From assembly GCA_024343425.1 (NCBI GenBank), contig BRLC01000006.1:26714-90713 (forward strand): a DNA stretch of 64,000 bases, read 5' to 3'. How positions within the stretch are numbered: the stretch's first letter is position 1; the number at the start of each line of letters is the position of its first letter. Origin of the DNA: Rhizobiaceae bacterium MnEN-MB40S. Lineage in GTDB: Bacteria; Pseudomonadota; Alphaproteobacteria; Rhizobiales; Rhizobiaceae. Positions 10,158-18,933 of this stretch are shown one piece after another. Below the pieces are notes generated by a model that was not told the DNA's origin, searched no databases, and saw nothing but the letters and a program-made list of their open reading frames with translations. A program made the translations under genes and the position numbers.

Positions 10158-11288
10158 TCATAGCGGATCGATGTCGCCCCGCGCCCATTGATCCTGAACC
10201 TCGGCGGTGAAATCGCTGTAGCGCCCTTCGCCGATGGCGCGCCGAATGCCGGTCATGAGTTGCTGATAGTAGTGAAGATTGTTCCAGCTCAAAAGCATGC
10301 CGCCCAGTGTCTCGTTCGACCGAACAAGGTGGTGCAGGTAGGCGCGTGAATAGTCGCGCGCAGCCGGACACGACGATTCTTCATCCAGCGGACGCGGATC
10401 ATCGGCGTGACGCGCGTTCCTGAGATTGACCTTGCCCCTGCGCGTGTAGGCAAGGCCGTGCCGTCCGGCCCGCGTCGGCATCACGCAGTCGAACATGTCG
10501 ATGCCTTCCGCCACGGAGCGCACGATGTCATCCGGCGTGCCAACCCCCATGAGGTAGCGCGGGCGATCCGCCGGCAGCAGCGGACACGTTGCCTGCAGCA
10601 TCGCGAGCATCACGTCCTGCGGCTCGCCGACTGCGAGACCGCCGACGGCGTATCCCTTCAAATCCATCGCCGCAAGCGCGCTGGCAGAGCGTTCGCGCAA
10701 AGCGACGTCGTCCCCGCCCTGAACGATGCCGAACATCGCTTTGCCGGGTTGCTCGCCGAACGCCGTCTTGCAGCGCTCCGCCCACCGCAGCGACAACTCC
10801 ATCGCCCGCTCGATCTCGGCGCGTTCCGCCGGCAGCCGCACGCATTCGTCGAGTTGCATCTGGATATCGGAATCGAGCAGCCCCTGGATTTCGATTGAAC
10901 GTTCCGGCGACATGTCGTGCCGGCTTCCGTCGACATGCGACTGGAACGTGACGCCCTGTTCCGTCACCTTGCGCAGCGCCGCCAGCGACATGACTTGAAA
11001 TCCGCCGGAATCGGTCAGGATCGGCTCCGGCCAGCGAGCGAACTCGTGCAACCCGCCCAACCGCGCGACACGTTCTGCGCCCGGCCGCAGCATCAGGTGA
11101 TAGGTATTGCCGAGAATGATATCGGCGCCGAGTTCGCGCACCTGGTCCATATACATGGCCTTGACAGTCCCGCCGGTGCCGACGGGCATAAAGGCCGGAG
11201 TGCGCACCTCGCCACGCGGCATGGAAATCTTGCCGCTGCGCGCTTGGCCGTCCGTCGACGACACCGTAAAGCCGAAATGCTCAGTCAT
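10158..11288 (-). CDS. tgt: tRNA-guanine transglycosylase, zinc site degenerate
   Basis: Exchanges guanine-34 of GUN-anticodon tRNAs for preQ1 in queuosine synthesis. The 376-residue protein keeps the catalytic base motif TDSGGFQ and the nucleophile motif FDCVMPTR. The C-terminal zinc module is altered. Against the standard C-x-C-x2-C...H pattern the positions read Ser305, Cys307, Ala310 and Asn336 ([17 protein letters not shown], then SWNNL), so three of four ligands are gone. Start ATG at 11288 overlaps the queA stop by 8 bases. The upstream open extension has no family similarity. Gene order queA-tgt supports the assignment strongly. Confidence 0.95.
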   Translation of the reverse strand: MTEHFGFTVSSTDGQARSGKISMPRGEVRTPAFMPVGTGGTVKAMYMDQVRELGADIILGNTYHLMLRPGAERVARLGGLHEFARWPEPILTDSGGFQVMSLAALRKVTEQGVTFQSHVDGSRHDMSPERSIEIQGLLDSDIQMQLDECVRLPAERAEIERAMELSLRWAERCKTAFGEQPGKAMFGIVQGGDDVALRERSASALAAMDLKGYAVGGLAVGEPQDVMLAMLQATCPLLPADRPRYLMGVGTPDDIVRSVAEGIDMFDCVMPTRAGRHGLAYTRRGKVNLRNARHADDPRPLDEESSCPAARDYSRAYLHHLVRSNETLGGMLLSWNNLHYYQQLMTGIRRAIGEGRYSDFTAEVQDQWARGDIDPL

Positions 11289-12378
11289 GATCCTGCTCCG
11301 CCCGCGAAAGCAGGCTTGAATCCCCGTATGAATAGAAACGATATCCGTTGTCGATAGCGTGGCGATAGGCCGCCAGCATTGTATCGCGCCCGCTGAACGC
11401 CGAAACAAGCATGAACAGGGTGGAGCGCGGCAGATGAAAATTGGTCATCAGCATGTCGACAAAGCGAAATCGGTAGCCGGGCGTAATGAAAATATCCGTC
11501 GCGCCCCGCCACGGGCGCAACACGCCGTCTTCGCCAGCCGCGGTTTCCAGCAGGCGCAAGGACGTCGTTCCAACGGATACGATCCGTCCCCCCCGTCGCC
11601 GAACCGCGTTCAGCGCCTCCGCGACCCTGTCGCTCACCTCGCCGATTTCGGCGTGCATGACGTGGTTTTCCGTATCATCCGCCTTGACCGGCAGAAACGT
11701 GCCGGCGCCAACATGCAGGGTCACGAAATGCCGCTCGACGCCATGACGCTCAAGTTCCGTCAGCAGATCCTCGGTAAAATGCAATCCAGCCGTTGGGGCC
11801 GCCACTGCGCCGTCATGCTGCGCATACACCGTCTGGTAGTCTGCAAGGTCACGGCTGTCCTCCGGACGTTTCGAGGCGATGTAGGGCGGAAGCGGCACGT
11901 GCCCTTCCGCGGCGATCGCCCTGTCCAGTTCGGGACCGGAAAAATCGAATTTGAGGGTAGCCTCTCCGCCTTCGCCCCTGCTTTCGACGACACCGGACAG
12001 GGTTCCAGCGAAACAAGTCTCGTCGTACTTGCCGAATGAAAAGCGGTCACCCGCCTTGATGCGCTTGGCGGGACGAACGAATGCCTTCCAGCAATCGTCG
12101 GCGACACGCATGTGCAGTGTCGCGGAAAGGTGCGAAACCGCCTCACCATCCGGCGTCTGCCGGAGCCGCCTTCCTTCCAGTTGCGCCGGAATGACCCGCG
12201 TGTCGTTGAACACGAGAGCGTCGCCAGGTCTCAGGAAATCGACGAGATCACGCACGGTGTGGTCGGACAGCTTCCCTTGGGGCCCAACCCGCAGCAGCTT
12301 GGCGCTGTCGCGCGGCGACGCAGGCCGCAAGGCGATGCGGTCTTCAGGCAGGTCGAAATCGAAAAGGTCAACACGCAT
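11281..12378 (-). CDS. queA: S-adenosylmethionine:tRNA ribosyltransferase-isomerase
   Basis: Transfers and isomerises the ribosyl moiety of AdoMet onto preQ1-tRNA to make epoxyqueuosine. It is 365 residues, near the family length. It begins with [19 protein letters not shown], a hallmark QueA start, and carries [22 protein letters not shown] and [11 protein letters not shown] motifs and the closing [16 protein letters not shown] segment. It overlaps tgt, the preceding enzyme of the pathway. A hairpin terminator for the upstream ppiB gene lies just before its start codon, so queA probably has its own promoter or depends on read-through. Confidence 0.96.
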   Translation of the reverse strand: MRVDLFDFDLPEDRIALRPASPRDSAKLLRVGPQGKLSDHTVRDLVDFLRPGDALVFNDTRVIPAQLEGRRLRQTPDGEAVSHLSATLHMRVADDCWKAFVRPAKRIKAGDRFSFGKYDETCFAGTLSGVVESRGEGGEATLKFDFSGPELDRAIAAEGHVPLPPYIASKRPEDSRDLADYQTVYAQHDGAVAAPTAGLHFTEDLLTELERHGVERHFVTLHVGAGTFLPVKADDTENHVMHAEIGEVSDRVAEALNAVRRRGGRIVSVGTTSLRLLETAAGEDGVLRPWRGATDIFITPGYRFRFVDMLMTNFHLPRSTLFMLVSAFSGRDTMLAAYRHAIDNGYRFYSYGDSSLLSRAEQDHD

Positions 12379-12386
12379 ATCGTATC

Positions 12387-12417
12387 AATCAAAACGCCCG
12401 CGTCGGCAACGCGGGCG
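12387..12417 (-). terminator. Rho-independent terminator after ppiB
   Basis: A perfect 9-bp stem, CGCCCGCGT (12395-12403) with ACGCGGGCG (12409-12417), encloses a 5-base loop. Read on the minus strand it is followed by TTTTGATTG. It lies between the ppiB stop and the queA start, so it would end transcripts of the cyclophilin genes. Confidence 0.7.
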
Positions 12418-12443
12418 CTCCACAAACTCGATGAAACCCGGAA

Positions 12444-12917
12444 TCAGAGGTCGGCTGCGACCCGCATCGACGTGATGCTGTCCGGATCGCGAACGGGTTC
12501 GCCACGCTTGATCTGATCCACGGCGTCCATGCCTTCAATGACCTGACCCCAAACGCTGTACTGACGATTGAGGAAAGGAGCGTCATCGAAGCAGATGAAG
12601 AACTGGGAATTGGCGGAGTGCGGGTTTTGCGCGCGCGCCATCGAGCACGTGCCGCGAACGTGGCTCATGTTGTTGAACTCGGACTGAAGGTCAGGCTTGT
12701 CCGATCCACCCATTCCGGTGCCCGTGGGATCGCCCGTCTGAGCCATGAACCCTTCGATCACGCGGTGAAACACCACGCCGTCATAGAAGTTTTCGCGGCT
12801 GAGCGACTTGATGCGCTCCACGTGCTTGGGCGCAACATCGGGAAACAGCTCGATGACGACCTTTCCCTTTGTTGTTTCCATGACGATGGTGTTTTCAGGG
12901 TCCTTGTAGTCGGCCAA
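12444..12917 (-). CDS. ppiB: Cytoplasmic peptidyl-prolyl cis-trans isomerase (cyclophilin)
   Basis: Accelerates proline isomerisation during folding. The 157-residue protein is a single cyclophilin domain with FHRVIEGFMAQTGDPTGTG (the catalytic Arg and the QTGD loop), SMARAQNPHSANSQFFIC and WGQVIEGMDAVDQI. It lacks a signal peptide, unlike the exported paralogue immediately upstream, so the pair serves cytoplasm and periplasm. A 17-base gap separates the two genes, consistent with one operon. A terminator follows. Confidence 0.93.
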   Translation of the reverse strand: MADYKDPENTIVMETTKGKVVIELFPDVAPKHVERIKSLSRENFYDGVVFHRVIEGFMAQTGDPTGTGMGGSDKPDLQSEFNNMSHVRGTCSMARAQNPHSANSQFFICFDDAPFLNRQYSVWGQVIEGMDAVDQIKRGEPVRDPDSITSMRVAADL

Positions 12918-12934
12918 TAGTACTCTCCTTGTCT

Positions 12935-13510
12935 TCAGGAACCGGTGCGAACGGTGATCATGCGATCGGGATCCGCGACCACGCCATTCTGCGCCTTGTC
13001 GCCAAGCTTGATGTTTTCAACGTGATCCATACCGTCGATGACCCGGCCAAATACCGTATAATCGCCGTTCAGGAAATGGCCATCTTCCAGCATGATGAAG
13101 AATTGCGAATTCGCGGAATCCGGATTCTGTGCTCGCGCCATGCCGACAACGCCCTTGTCGAATGGCACATCGGAGAATTCCTGCTTGAGATCAGGCATAT
13201 CCGATCCACCCGTGCCGGCGCGCCGGGGCTGGAAACCCTCTTCCATGTCGCCGAACTGAACGTCGCCCGTTTGCGCCATGAAACCTTCGATCACCCGATG
13301 GAAGGCGACGTTGTCGTAGGCTCCGTCAGCAGCGAGCTTCTTGATTCTCTCGACGTGGTTAGGCGCAACATCCGGCAGCAACTCGATAACGACATCCCCG
13401 TCCTTCAGGGAAATGGTCAGCGTGTTTTCCGGCGTGGCCTGCGCGTTTGCGACGCCGACAAGACCGAACACAAACATCGCTGCGCCCACTGCAATACTCA
13501 ATAATTTCAT
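12935..13510 (-). CDS. ppiA: Periplasmic peptidyl-prolyl cis-trans isomerase (cyclophilin)
   Basis: A 191-residue cyclophilin with an N-terminal signal peptide (MKLLSIAVGAAMFVFGL, cleavage expected after VANA near residue 22), followed by FHRVIEGFMAQTGDVQFGD, MARAQNPDSANSQFFIM and FGRVIDGMDHVENI. An insertion around GFQPRRAGTGGSDMP distinguishes it from the cytoplasmic copy. The ATG at 13510 gives the clean signal sequence; the open frame upstream to 13558 is not needed. It is probably cotranscribed with coaD upstream and ppiB downstream. Confidence 0.92.
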   Translation of the reverse strand: MKLLSIAVGAAMFVFGLVGVANAQATPENTLTISLKDGDVVIELLPDVAPNHVERIKKLAADGAYDNVAFHRVIEGFMAQTGDVQFGDMEEGFQPRRAGTGGSDMPDLKQEFSDVPFDKGVVGMARAQNPDSANSQFFIMLEDGHFLNGDYTVFGRVIDGMDHVENIKLGDKAQNGVVADPDRMITVRTGS

Positions 13511-13554
13511 GGTGACTCCTGTTCTGGATCTGACGGATGGACATCCGCGAAGCC

Positions 13555-14046
13555 TCAAGAATGTTTTTTAGCAAGAGCCCTGAAAACCGGGCCAGGCACA
13601 AAGGCTTCGACGTCTCCGCCCATGGCCGCGATCTGCCTGACCAATGTGGCGGTAATGGGCCGGTTGAGCGGGCTCGCGGGAAGAAATACGGTCTGGACTT
13701 CCGACGCCATCTGCCGGTTCATGCCGGCCATCTGCATTTCGAAATCAAGATCAGTGCCGTCACGCAAACCGCGCATCAGGATGGAGGCGTTGTTTTCGCG
13801 CGCCGCGTCAACGGCAAGTTTACTGAAAGACACCACTGTGACCCGTTCCTGTTGGCCCGGCAGGGCCTCGGCGAGGGATTCGACGATCAGCGCCGCGCGC
13901 TCTTCAAAGCTGAAGAGCGGCTTCTTGGTGTCGTGAATTCCAATACCGACAACAAGGTGATCGACGATATTGAGAGACTGCATCAGAATGTCGAGATGAC
14001 CGTTCGTGATCGGATCGAATGATCCCGGATAAAAGGCTGTGGTCAT
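13555..14046 (-). CDS. coaD: Phosphopantetheine adenylyltransferase
   Basis: Fourth step of coenzyme A synthesis: ATP plus 4'-phosphopantetheine to dephospho-CoA. The protein has 163 residues, the usual length. The nucleotidyltransferase motifs are [16 protein letters not shown] at the start (the T/HxGH element) and the later [10 protein letters not shown] segment corresponding to the ISS-type signature. [20 protein letters not shown] is characteristic of CoaD. It is followed by ppiA after 44 bases. The upstream 178 bases to the small ORF at 14225 presumably hold the promoter for this direction. Confidence 0.96.
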   Translation of the reverse strand: MTTAFYPGSFDPITNGHLDILMQSLNIVDHLVVGIGIHDTKKPLFSFEERAALIVESLAEALPGQQERVTVVSFSKLAVDAARENNASILMRGLRDGTDLDFEMQMAGMNRQMASEVQTVFLPASPLNRPITATLVRQIAAMGGDVEAFVPGPVFRALAKKHS

Positions 14047-14224
14047 GGTATCACCCCGCTTAAGGTCGCCCGTTCCTGCTGAATAGCTGACCGCTTGTCA
14101 AGCCTGACGCCATTTCTTCAATGGTTTCAGGCTGTTCTTAATATGAATGCAATATGAACGCGAGCTTCAGCACCCCTTAAGATTACTCGGCTATGATTAG
14201 GCCAGAAATTCGAGGAGTGTCGTT

Positions 14225-14341
14225 ATGTTCATTCTAGCAATCACAGGCGCTGCGTTCGTTGCGACCGTATTCGCGTCAGCTTTTCTTCTGGCGGCGCCGC
14301 GCGAAGAACTGGGCGCCACACGGCCTGGCAGGCGCGTCTGA
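14225..14341 (+). CDS. Putative small membrane peptide, 38 aa
   Basis: ATG at 14225 follows an excellent RBS (GAGGAG, 7 bases upstream) and a TATGAT element at 14192-14197 that could be a -10 box. The product is one hydrophobic segment (MFILAITGAAFVATVFASAF) and a short tail ending PGRRV. A signal-anchor or export signal are both possible. The gene sits alone on the plus strand between minus-strand coaD and gyrA. There is no family recognition. The support is the RBS, hydrophobic character, and a second ORF of similar build downstream. Confidence 0.5.
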   Translation: MFILAITGAAFVATVFASAFLLAAPREELGATRPGRRV

Positions 14342-14490
14342 AGTCTTTTGCCATCAAAATGCCGTCAAGGGCTGTAATATCACATATTTGTTGATCGATA
14401 TTGCAAGCTGTGACTTCGGCACTACATTAAAGCCAAGATTGCGGCACAGGTTGCTGAACAACGATGTAACCAAGGCAAGGATGAACGGGC

Positions 14491-14634
14491 ATGATTACGG
14501 TACTTTCACTCTCGGCAGTTTTGATCGCAGCCATTTTGCTCGCGAACATGAGTGGCGCCGTTCTTGCCATGAAACAGCAGCAATCACGAATTGCAGTGCG
14601 GAGCCAGAGCCGTCCCCCCCGAAATGCTCGATAG
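14491..14634 (+). CDS. Putative small membrane peptide, 47 aa
   Basis: ATG at 14491 is preceded by AAGGA nine bases upstream. Residues 1-26 are hydrophobic (MITVLSLSAVLIAAILLANM), and the rest is short, Gln/Arg/Ser-rich and basic (KQQQSRIAVRSQSRPPRNAR). Such composition suggests a single membrane helix with a cationic tail, or a signal peptide (AVLA then MKQQ) releasing a basic peptide of about 20 residues. It shares layout with the ORF at 14225 and is followed by a terminator 54 bases later. Function unknown. Confidence 0.45.
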   Translation: MITVLSLSAVLIAAILLANMSGAVLAMKQQQSRIAVRSQSRPPRNAR

Positions 14635-14687
14635 TTCCCGCTGCATAGGGTAGTTTCTGACCTCCAGTTGAAACACCCTCTACCCCG

Positions 14688-14725
14688 AGCCCGGATGGTT
14701 CCCCCGCCATCCGGGCTTCTTTATT
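14688..14725 (+). terminator. Terminator-like hairpin between small ORFs and gyrA
   Basis: An 11-bp perfect inverted repeat, AGCCCGGATGG (14688-14698) with CCATCCGGGCT (14707-14717), has an 8-base loop and is followed on the plus strand by TCTTTATT. It ends the small-ORF transcript and, since gyrA stops at 14739 on the other strand, may also stabilise the gyrA 3' end. Confidence 0.7.
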
Positions 14726-14738
14726 GGACAATCGTCAA

Positions 14739-17558
14739 TCAGCTTTCGCTTTCATCGTCGGATGGCGTAGCGGGAGACTGATCGGCGCTTTCATTTTCTC
14801 CTTCGACGGCGGCCTCTTCGGCTTCCTCTTCCGGTTCGTTGATCCTTTCAACAGAGACGACTGCCTCGTCGGCGGCGGTCGAAAAGATCGTCACGCCCTT
14901 CGTCGCCCTGCTGGCGATTCGGATACCCTCGACCGGCACCCGAATGAGCTGTCCGCGATTGGACACGAGCATGATCTGATCTTCGTTCTCGACCGGGAAG
15001 GTCGCAACCAGCGGTCCGATTTCATCCACCTTGGCGGTGTCGGTCGCCCGAATGCCCTTGCCTCCGCGTCCGGAGATACGGAAGTCGTATGAAGACGATC
15101 TCTTGCCATATCCCTTTTCGCTGATCGTCAGGACAAATTGCTCCCGAGCCTGCAGTTCCTGCAGTCTCTCTTCGGTCATTTCGGATTCGGCCGCGTCTGT
15201 GTCGGCGTCCTCTCCGACCAGTTCCACGTCGCCCGCCCTGCTCCACTTGATGTATTGCGAGCGTTCAGCCGGCGTCGCTTCGACATGAGCGAGGATGGCC
15301 ATCGAAATGACCCTGTCGCCATCGGCCATGGCGATGCCGCGCACCCCTATCGAATTGCGGCCGGCGAAGACGCGCACATCGGTTACCGGGAAGCGGATGC
15401 ACTGTCCGAGAGCGGTTGTGAGCAAAACGTCGTCGAATTCGTTGCAGGTTTCGACATTCAGGATTTCGTCCTGTTCGTCGTCCAGCTTCATCGCGATCTT
15501 GCCGTTGCGATTGACCTGAACGAAATCCGACAACTTGTTGCGGCGGACTGTGCCGCGGGTCGTCGAGAACATGACGTCGAGTTCGCTCCAGCTGTCCTCG
15601 TCCTCCGGCAAAGGCATGATGGAGGTGATGCGCTCGCCCTGTTGCAGCGGAAGCGTATTGATCAGCGCCTTGCCCCTGGATTGCGGCGTGCCGATCGGCA
15701 AACGCCAGACCTTGAGCTTGTAGACGATGCCGCGCGAGGAGAAGAACAGGATAGGCGTATGCGTATTGGCGACGAAAAGCCTCGAAACGAAATCCTCGTC
15801 GCGCGTCGACATGCCGGACCGACCCTTGCCGCCTCTGCGCTGGGCGCGGTAGGTGACGAGCGGAACGCGCTTTATGTAGCCGGAGTGCGTGACGGTGACG
15901 ACCATATCTTCGCGCGCAATGAGGTCTTCGTCCTCCATATCCGCGCCACCTTCAAGAATCTCCGTGCGGCGCGGCGTTGCGAACTCGTCGCGCACATCGG
16001 TCAGTTCCTGCTTGACGATCTCCATGATCCGCATCCGCGAGGACAGGATATCCAGATAGTCCTTGATCTCGTCGCCGATCGCGTTGAGTTCGTCCGCAAT
16101 TTCGTCGCGGCCGAGCGCGGTCAGGCGCGCAAGACGCAGTTCGAGAATGGCGCGCGCCTGTTCCTCGGACAGATTGTAGGTTCCATCCTCGTTGATGCGA
16201 TGTCGCGGATCGTCGATCAGCAGGATCAACGCCTCGACATCCCTGGCCGGCCAGCGCCGCTCCATCAACTGCTCTCGGGCGGTCGCCGGATCAGGCGCGC
16301 GCCGGATAAGGTTGATCACCTCGTCGATATTGGCGACGGCGATCGCGAGGCCCACGAGGACGTGCGCGCGTTCGCGCGCCTTGTTGAGCAGGAACTTCGT
16401 GCGGCGGCTGACGACCTCTTCCCTGAAGGCGATGAAGGCCTTCAGCATGTCCATCAGCGTCAGTTGTTCCGGCTTGCCGCCATTCAACGCCACCATGTTG
16501 CAGCCGAACGAGGTCTGCAGCGGCGTGTAGCGATAAAGCTGGTTGATCACGACGTCGGCGACGGCGTCCCGCTTCAGTTCGATAACGACGCGATAACCTT
16601 CGCGATCGGATTCGTCGCGAATGTCGGAGATGCCTTCAATCCGCTTCTCACGAACGAGCTCCGCCATCTTCTCGATCATGCCCGCCTTGTTCACCTGGTA
16701 CGGGATTTCGGTGATGATGATGGCTTCGCGCTCATTGCGAATATGCTCGGTGGACACCTTGCCGCGCATCAGCACGGAGCCGCGCCCGGTCTCGTAAGCG
16801 CTGCGAATGCCGGAACGCCCCAGTATCAGACCGCCTGTCGGGAAATCCGGCCCGGGAATGATCTGCAGGAGCTCCATGAGATCAATGGAGGGATTGTCTA
16901 TGACTGCTATGCAGCCGTCGATAACTTCGCCAAGATTGTGAGGTGGAATATTAGTCGCCATGCCGACAGCGATGCCGCCGGCGCCGTTGACGAGCAGATT
17001 GGGAAACCGCGCAGGCAAGACCCGGGGCTCGCTCGCGGACGCGTCGTAGTTCTCCTGAAAGTCGACGGTGTCCTTGTCGATATCCTCGAGAAGATCATGC
17101 GCGACCTTGGCGAGACGCGATTCCGTATAACGCATCGCCGCCGGCGGGTCGCCGTCGACCGAACCGAAATTGCCCTGCCCGTCGATGAGCGGCACGCGCA
17201 TGGAAAAATCCTGCGCCATGCGCACCATCGCGTCATAAATCGCCTGGTCGCCATGGGGGTGATATTTACCCATGACGTCACCGATGATGCGCGACGACTT
17301 CACATATTTGCGGTTCCAGTGAAAACCGCCTTCATGCATGGCGTAGAGGATGCGACGGTGCACCGGCTTCAGCCCGTCCCTGACATCCGGCAGGGCGCGA
17401 CTGACGATGACGCTCATTGCATAGGAGAGATAGGAGCGCTGCATCTCCTCCATGATGGAGACCGGCTCGATGCCGGACGGTCCGGAGGGCGGTGTGAGCG
17501 AATTATCGTGTTCTGACAAAAACTGGCCTGTCTGTGTAAAGCGAATCGTTACCGTCAT
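14739..17558 (-). CDS. gyrA: DNA gyrase subunit A
   Basis: Introduces negative supercoils together with GyrB. The 939-residue protein has the N-terminal breakage-reunion domain ([21 protein letters not shown]; catalytic Tyr144 in AAMRYTE), a tower/coiled-coil, and the C-terminal beta-pinwheel with the GyrA box QRRGGKG. The tail is very acidic ([14 protein letters not shown]). In the quinolone-determining region the residue equivalent to E. coli Ser83 is Gln105, while Asp109 (Asp87) is kept. The annotated ATG at 17558 has no clear RBS; an in-frame TTG (FLSEHDN) 39 bases downstream is an alternative. The gap to marC (17559-17823) is AT-richer and holds divergent promoters. Confidence 0.97.
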   Translation of the reverse strand: MTVTIRFTQTGQFLSEHDNSLTPPSGPSGIEPVSIMEEMQRSYLSYAMSVIVSRALPDVRDGLKPVHRRILYAMHEGGFHWNRKYVKSSRIIGDVMGKYHPHGDQAIYDAMVRMAQDFSMRVPLIDGQGNFGSVDGDPPAAMRYTESRLAKVAHDLLEDIDKDTVDFQENYDASASEPRVLPARFPNLLVNGAGGIAVGMATNIPPHNLGEVIDGCIAVIDNPSIDLMELLQIIPGPDFPTGGLILGRSGIRSAYETGRGSVLMRGKVSTEHIRNEREAIIITEIPYQVNKAGMIEKMAELVREKRIEGISDIRDESDREGYRVVIELKRDAVADVVINQLYRYTPLQTSFGCNMVALNGGKPEQLTLMDMLKAFIAFREEVVSRRTKFLLNKARERAHVLVGLAIAVANIDEVINLIRRAPDPATAREQLMERRWPARDVEALILLIDDPRHRINEDGTYNLSEEQARAILELRLARLTALGRDEIADELNAIGDEIKDYLDILSSRMRIMEIVKQELTDVRDEFATPRRTEILEGGADMEDEDLIAREDMVVTVTHSGYIKRVPLVTYRAQRRGGKGRSGMSTRDEDFVSRLFVANTHTPILFFSSRGIVYKLKVWRLPIGTPQSRGKALINTLPLQQGERITSIMPLPEDEDSWSELDVMFSTTRGTVRRNKLSDFVQVNRNGKIAMKLDDEQDEILNVETCNEFDDVLLTTALGQCIRFPVTDVRVFAGRNSIGVRGIAMADGDRVISMAILAHVEATPAERSQYIKWSRAGDVELVGEDADTDAAESEMTEERLQELQAREQFVLTISEKGYGKRSSSYDFRISGRGGKGIRATDTAKVDEIGPLVATFPVENEDQIMLVSNRGQLIRVPVEGIRIASRATKGVTIFSTAADEAVVSVERINEPEEEAEEAAVEGENESADQSPATPSDDESES

Positions 17559-17823
17559 TTATAGCCGATCGGCCGCAGAAACGCCAACTTGAGACGCGTT
17601 TTAAGGGTCTCCGTTTGTTATTTGTTTTCATAATCTTAAACTGGATTTTTCGAGGCGCTTGAGGATGTTTTACGCGGCGCCGACGCCAATTCCGCGAAAT
17701 CCGGGATCCAATCGGAAAACAGTCGGTGATTCAGCCCCGTCATCCTTGGCTTGGGCGCCGGCGCCCGCATGTGCTATCAGGAAGGGAAAACTTCTCTCCT
17801 CGACGCGGTCCCGGTACACAGCA

Positions 17824-18453
17824 ATGCACGGTTACGAAGCCCTTCTGAACGCATTCCTGACGTTGATTGTGATCCTCGACCCGCCAGGCAATGCGCCGCT
17901 TTTCCTGGGATTGACCACCGATATGACGAAGGCGCAACGCTTCCAGGTGGCGCTCCGCGGCTCCATCATCGCCTTTGTAATTCTGACCGTATTCGCAATC
18001 GCCGGCTCCGGAATCCTGTCGGCTTTCGGCATCACCATCGACGCATTCCGCGTCGCGGGCGGCTTGCTGCTGTTCTGGATCGCCTCCGAGATGATTTTCG
18101 AACGGCGCACCGCGCGCAAACAGCAAAGCGTTGACCGGAGCAATGCTGGCGACCATGTCAGCGACATAGCCGCATTTCCACTGGCGATACCGCTGATCGC
18201 AGGCCCTGGCTCCATCTCCGCGGTCGTGCTGCTTTCGACCACATTTTCATCGCCGGTCGGCCGGCTGGAGCTTGTCGCAATCATCTTCGTGGCGATCGCC
18301 ATCCTTTTCGCGACGCTCGCCATAGCGAATTCGCTCGACAGGTTTCTAGGTCAGACCGGTCGAGCCGTTCTCATCAGGCTTCTGGGCGTACTGCTGGCGG
18401 CGCTGTCAGTGCAATATGTTGCCGACGGGACGAAGGCGCTGTTCTCTTCATGA
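17824..18453 (+). CDS. MarC-family integral membrane protein
   Basis: A 209-residue polytopic protein of the MarC/YhgN (UPF0056) family with about six hydrophobic segments. Family features include VILDPPGNAPLFL near residue 20 and the mirrored IPLIAGPGSISAVVLLS near residue 120, both half-membrane hairpins. The role of the family is not established; it is not the multidrug-resistance determinant its name suggests. Start is ATG 17824, where the first helix begins; the frame is open upstream to 17659 with proline-rich nonsense. It converges on the MerR gene with 18 bases between. Confidence 0.88.
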   Translation: MHGYEALLNAFLTLIVILDPPGNAPLFLGLTTDMTKAQRFQVALRGSIIAFVILTVFAIAGSGILSAFGITIDAFRVAGGLLLFWIASEMIFERRTARKQQSVDRSNAGDHVSDIAAFPLAIPLIAGPGSISAVVLLSTTFSSPVGRLELVAIIFVAIAILFATLAIANSLDRFLGQTGRAVLIRLLGVLLAALSVQYVADGTKALFSS

Positions 18454-18471
18454 AAGGAACTCGGATTCGGG

Positions 18472-18867
18472 TCACTGGCCTTTCGCCGCCAGGCGCATCA
18501 ACTTGCGAAATTTCGGACAATCCATATGCGTCTCTGCGGGACAATCGGCGACGTGTCGGACAAGGCTGCTGAGCGCAGTGAGCCGTCGTATCTGGCTGTC
18601 CAGAATATTGGCTCGCTCATGCAGGGCGTCACGGGGCAAATCGGAAAATCCGTCTCGACCAAACATGTTCGATACTTCCGTCAGCGAGAACCCGGCCGCC
18701 TTCCCCAGGGATATGAGCGCGAGTTGGTCGAGCGTATCTGATTCATATTGCCGCCGCAGACCATGACGCGCGACCGGTTTGATCAAACCGATTTCCTCGT
18801 AATAGCGCAAGGTGGATGGGGCAAGGCCGCTTCTCTGCGCAACCTCTCCGATATCGATCATTTTCAT
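18472..18867 (-). CDS. MerR-family transcriptional regulator
   Basis: A 131-residue regulator. The N-terminal winged HTH reads MIDIGEVAQRSGLAPSTLRYYEEIGL, followed by the MerR-type LGKAAGFSLTEV segment, a dimerisation helix, and a short effector tail with two Cys (ADCPAETHMDCPKF). The Cys pair may bind a metal or sense redox, but the SoxR four-Cys cluster pattern is absent. Start ATG 18867 is followed on the other side by a MerR-type operator (18870-18900) shared with the divergent MFS exporter. Activation of that exporter is the likely job, inferred from layout. Confidence 0.9.
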   Translation of the reverse strand: MKMIDIGEVAQRSGLAPSTLRYYEEIGLIKPVARHGLRRQYESDTLDQLALISLGKAAGFSLTEVSNMFGRDGFSDLPRDALHERANILDSQIRRLTALSSLVRHVADCPAETHMDCPKFRKLMRLAAKGQ

Positions 18868-18869
18868 GC

Positions 18870-18900
18870 TTGACCTCAAGTCGACTTGAAGTGGCAGGAT
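18870..18900 (+). promoter_or_regulatory. MerR-type promoter/operator for the MFS gene
   Basis: A perfect 14-base palindrome TCAAGTCGACTTGA (18876-18889) lies between a -35 TTGACC (18870-18875) and a -10-like CAGGAT (18895-18900), with a 19-base spacer. Over-long 19-base spacers carrying a dyad are the hallmark of MerR/SoxR-activated promoters, and the dyad resembles the SoxR box CCTCAAGTTAACTTGAGG. It begins 3 bases upstream of the merR start codon, so it probably also autoregulates merR. Confidence 0.75.
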
Positions 18901-18933
18901 GTCACTCCACAAGCGTTCACGCAAGGATTCAGC

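Noticed and set aside
15138..17516. Very long plus-strand open frame (792 codons) opposite gyrA
   Set aside because: It is the antisense shadow of gyrA, with His/Arg/Val-rich composition typical of high-GC complementary frames and no domain.
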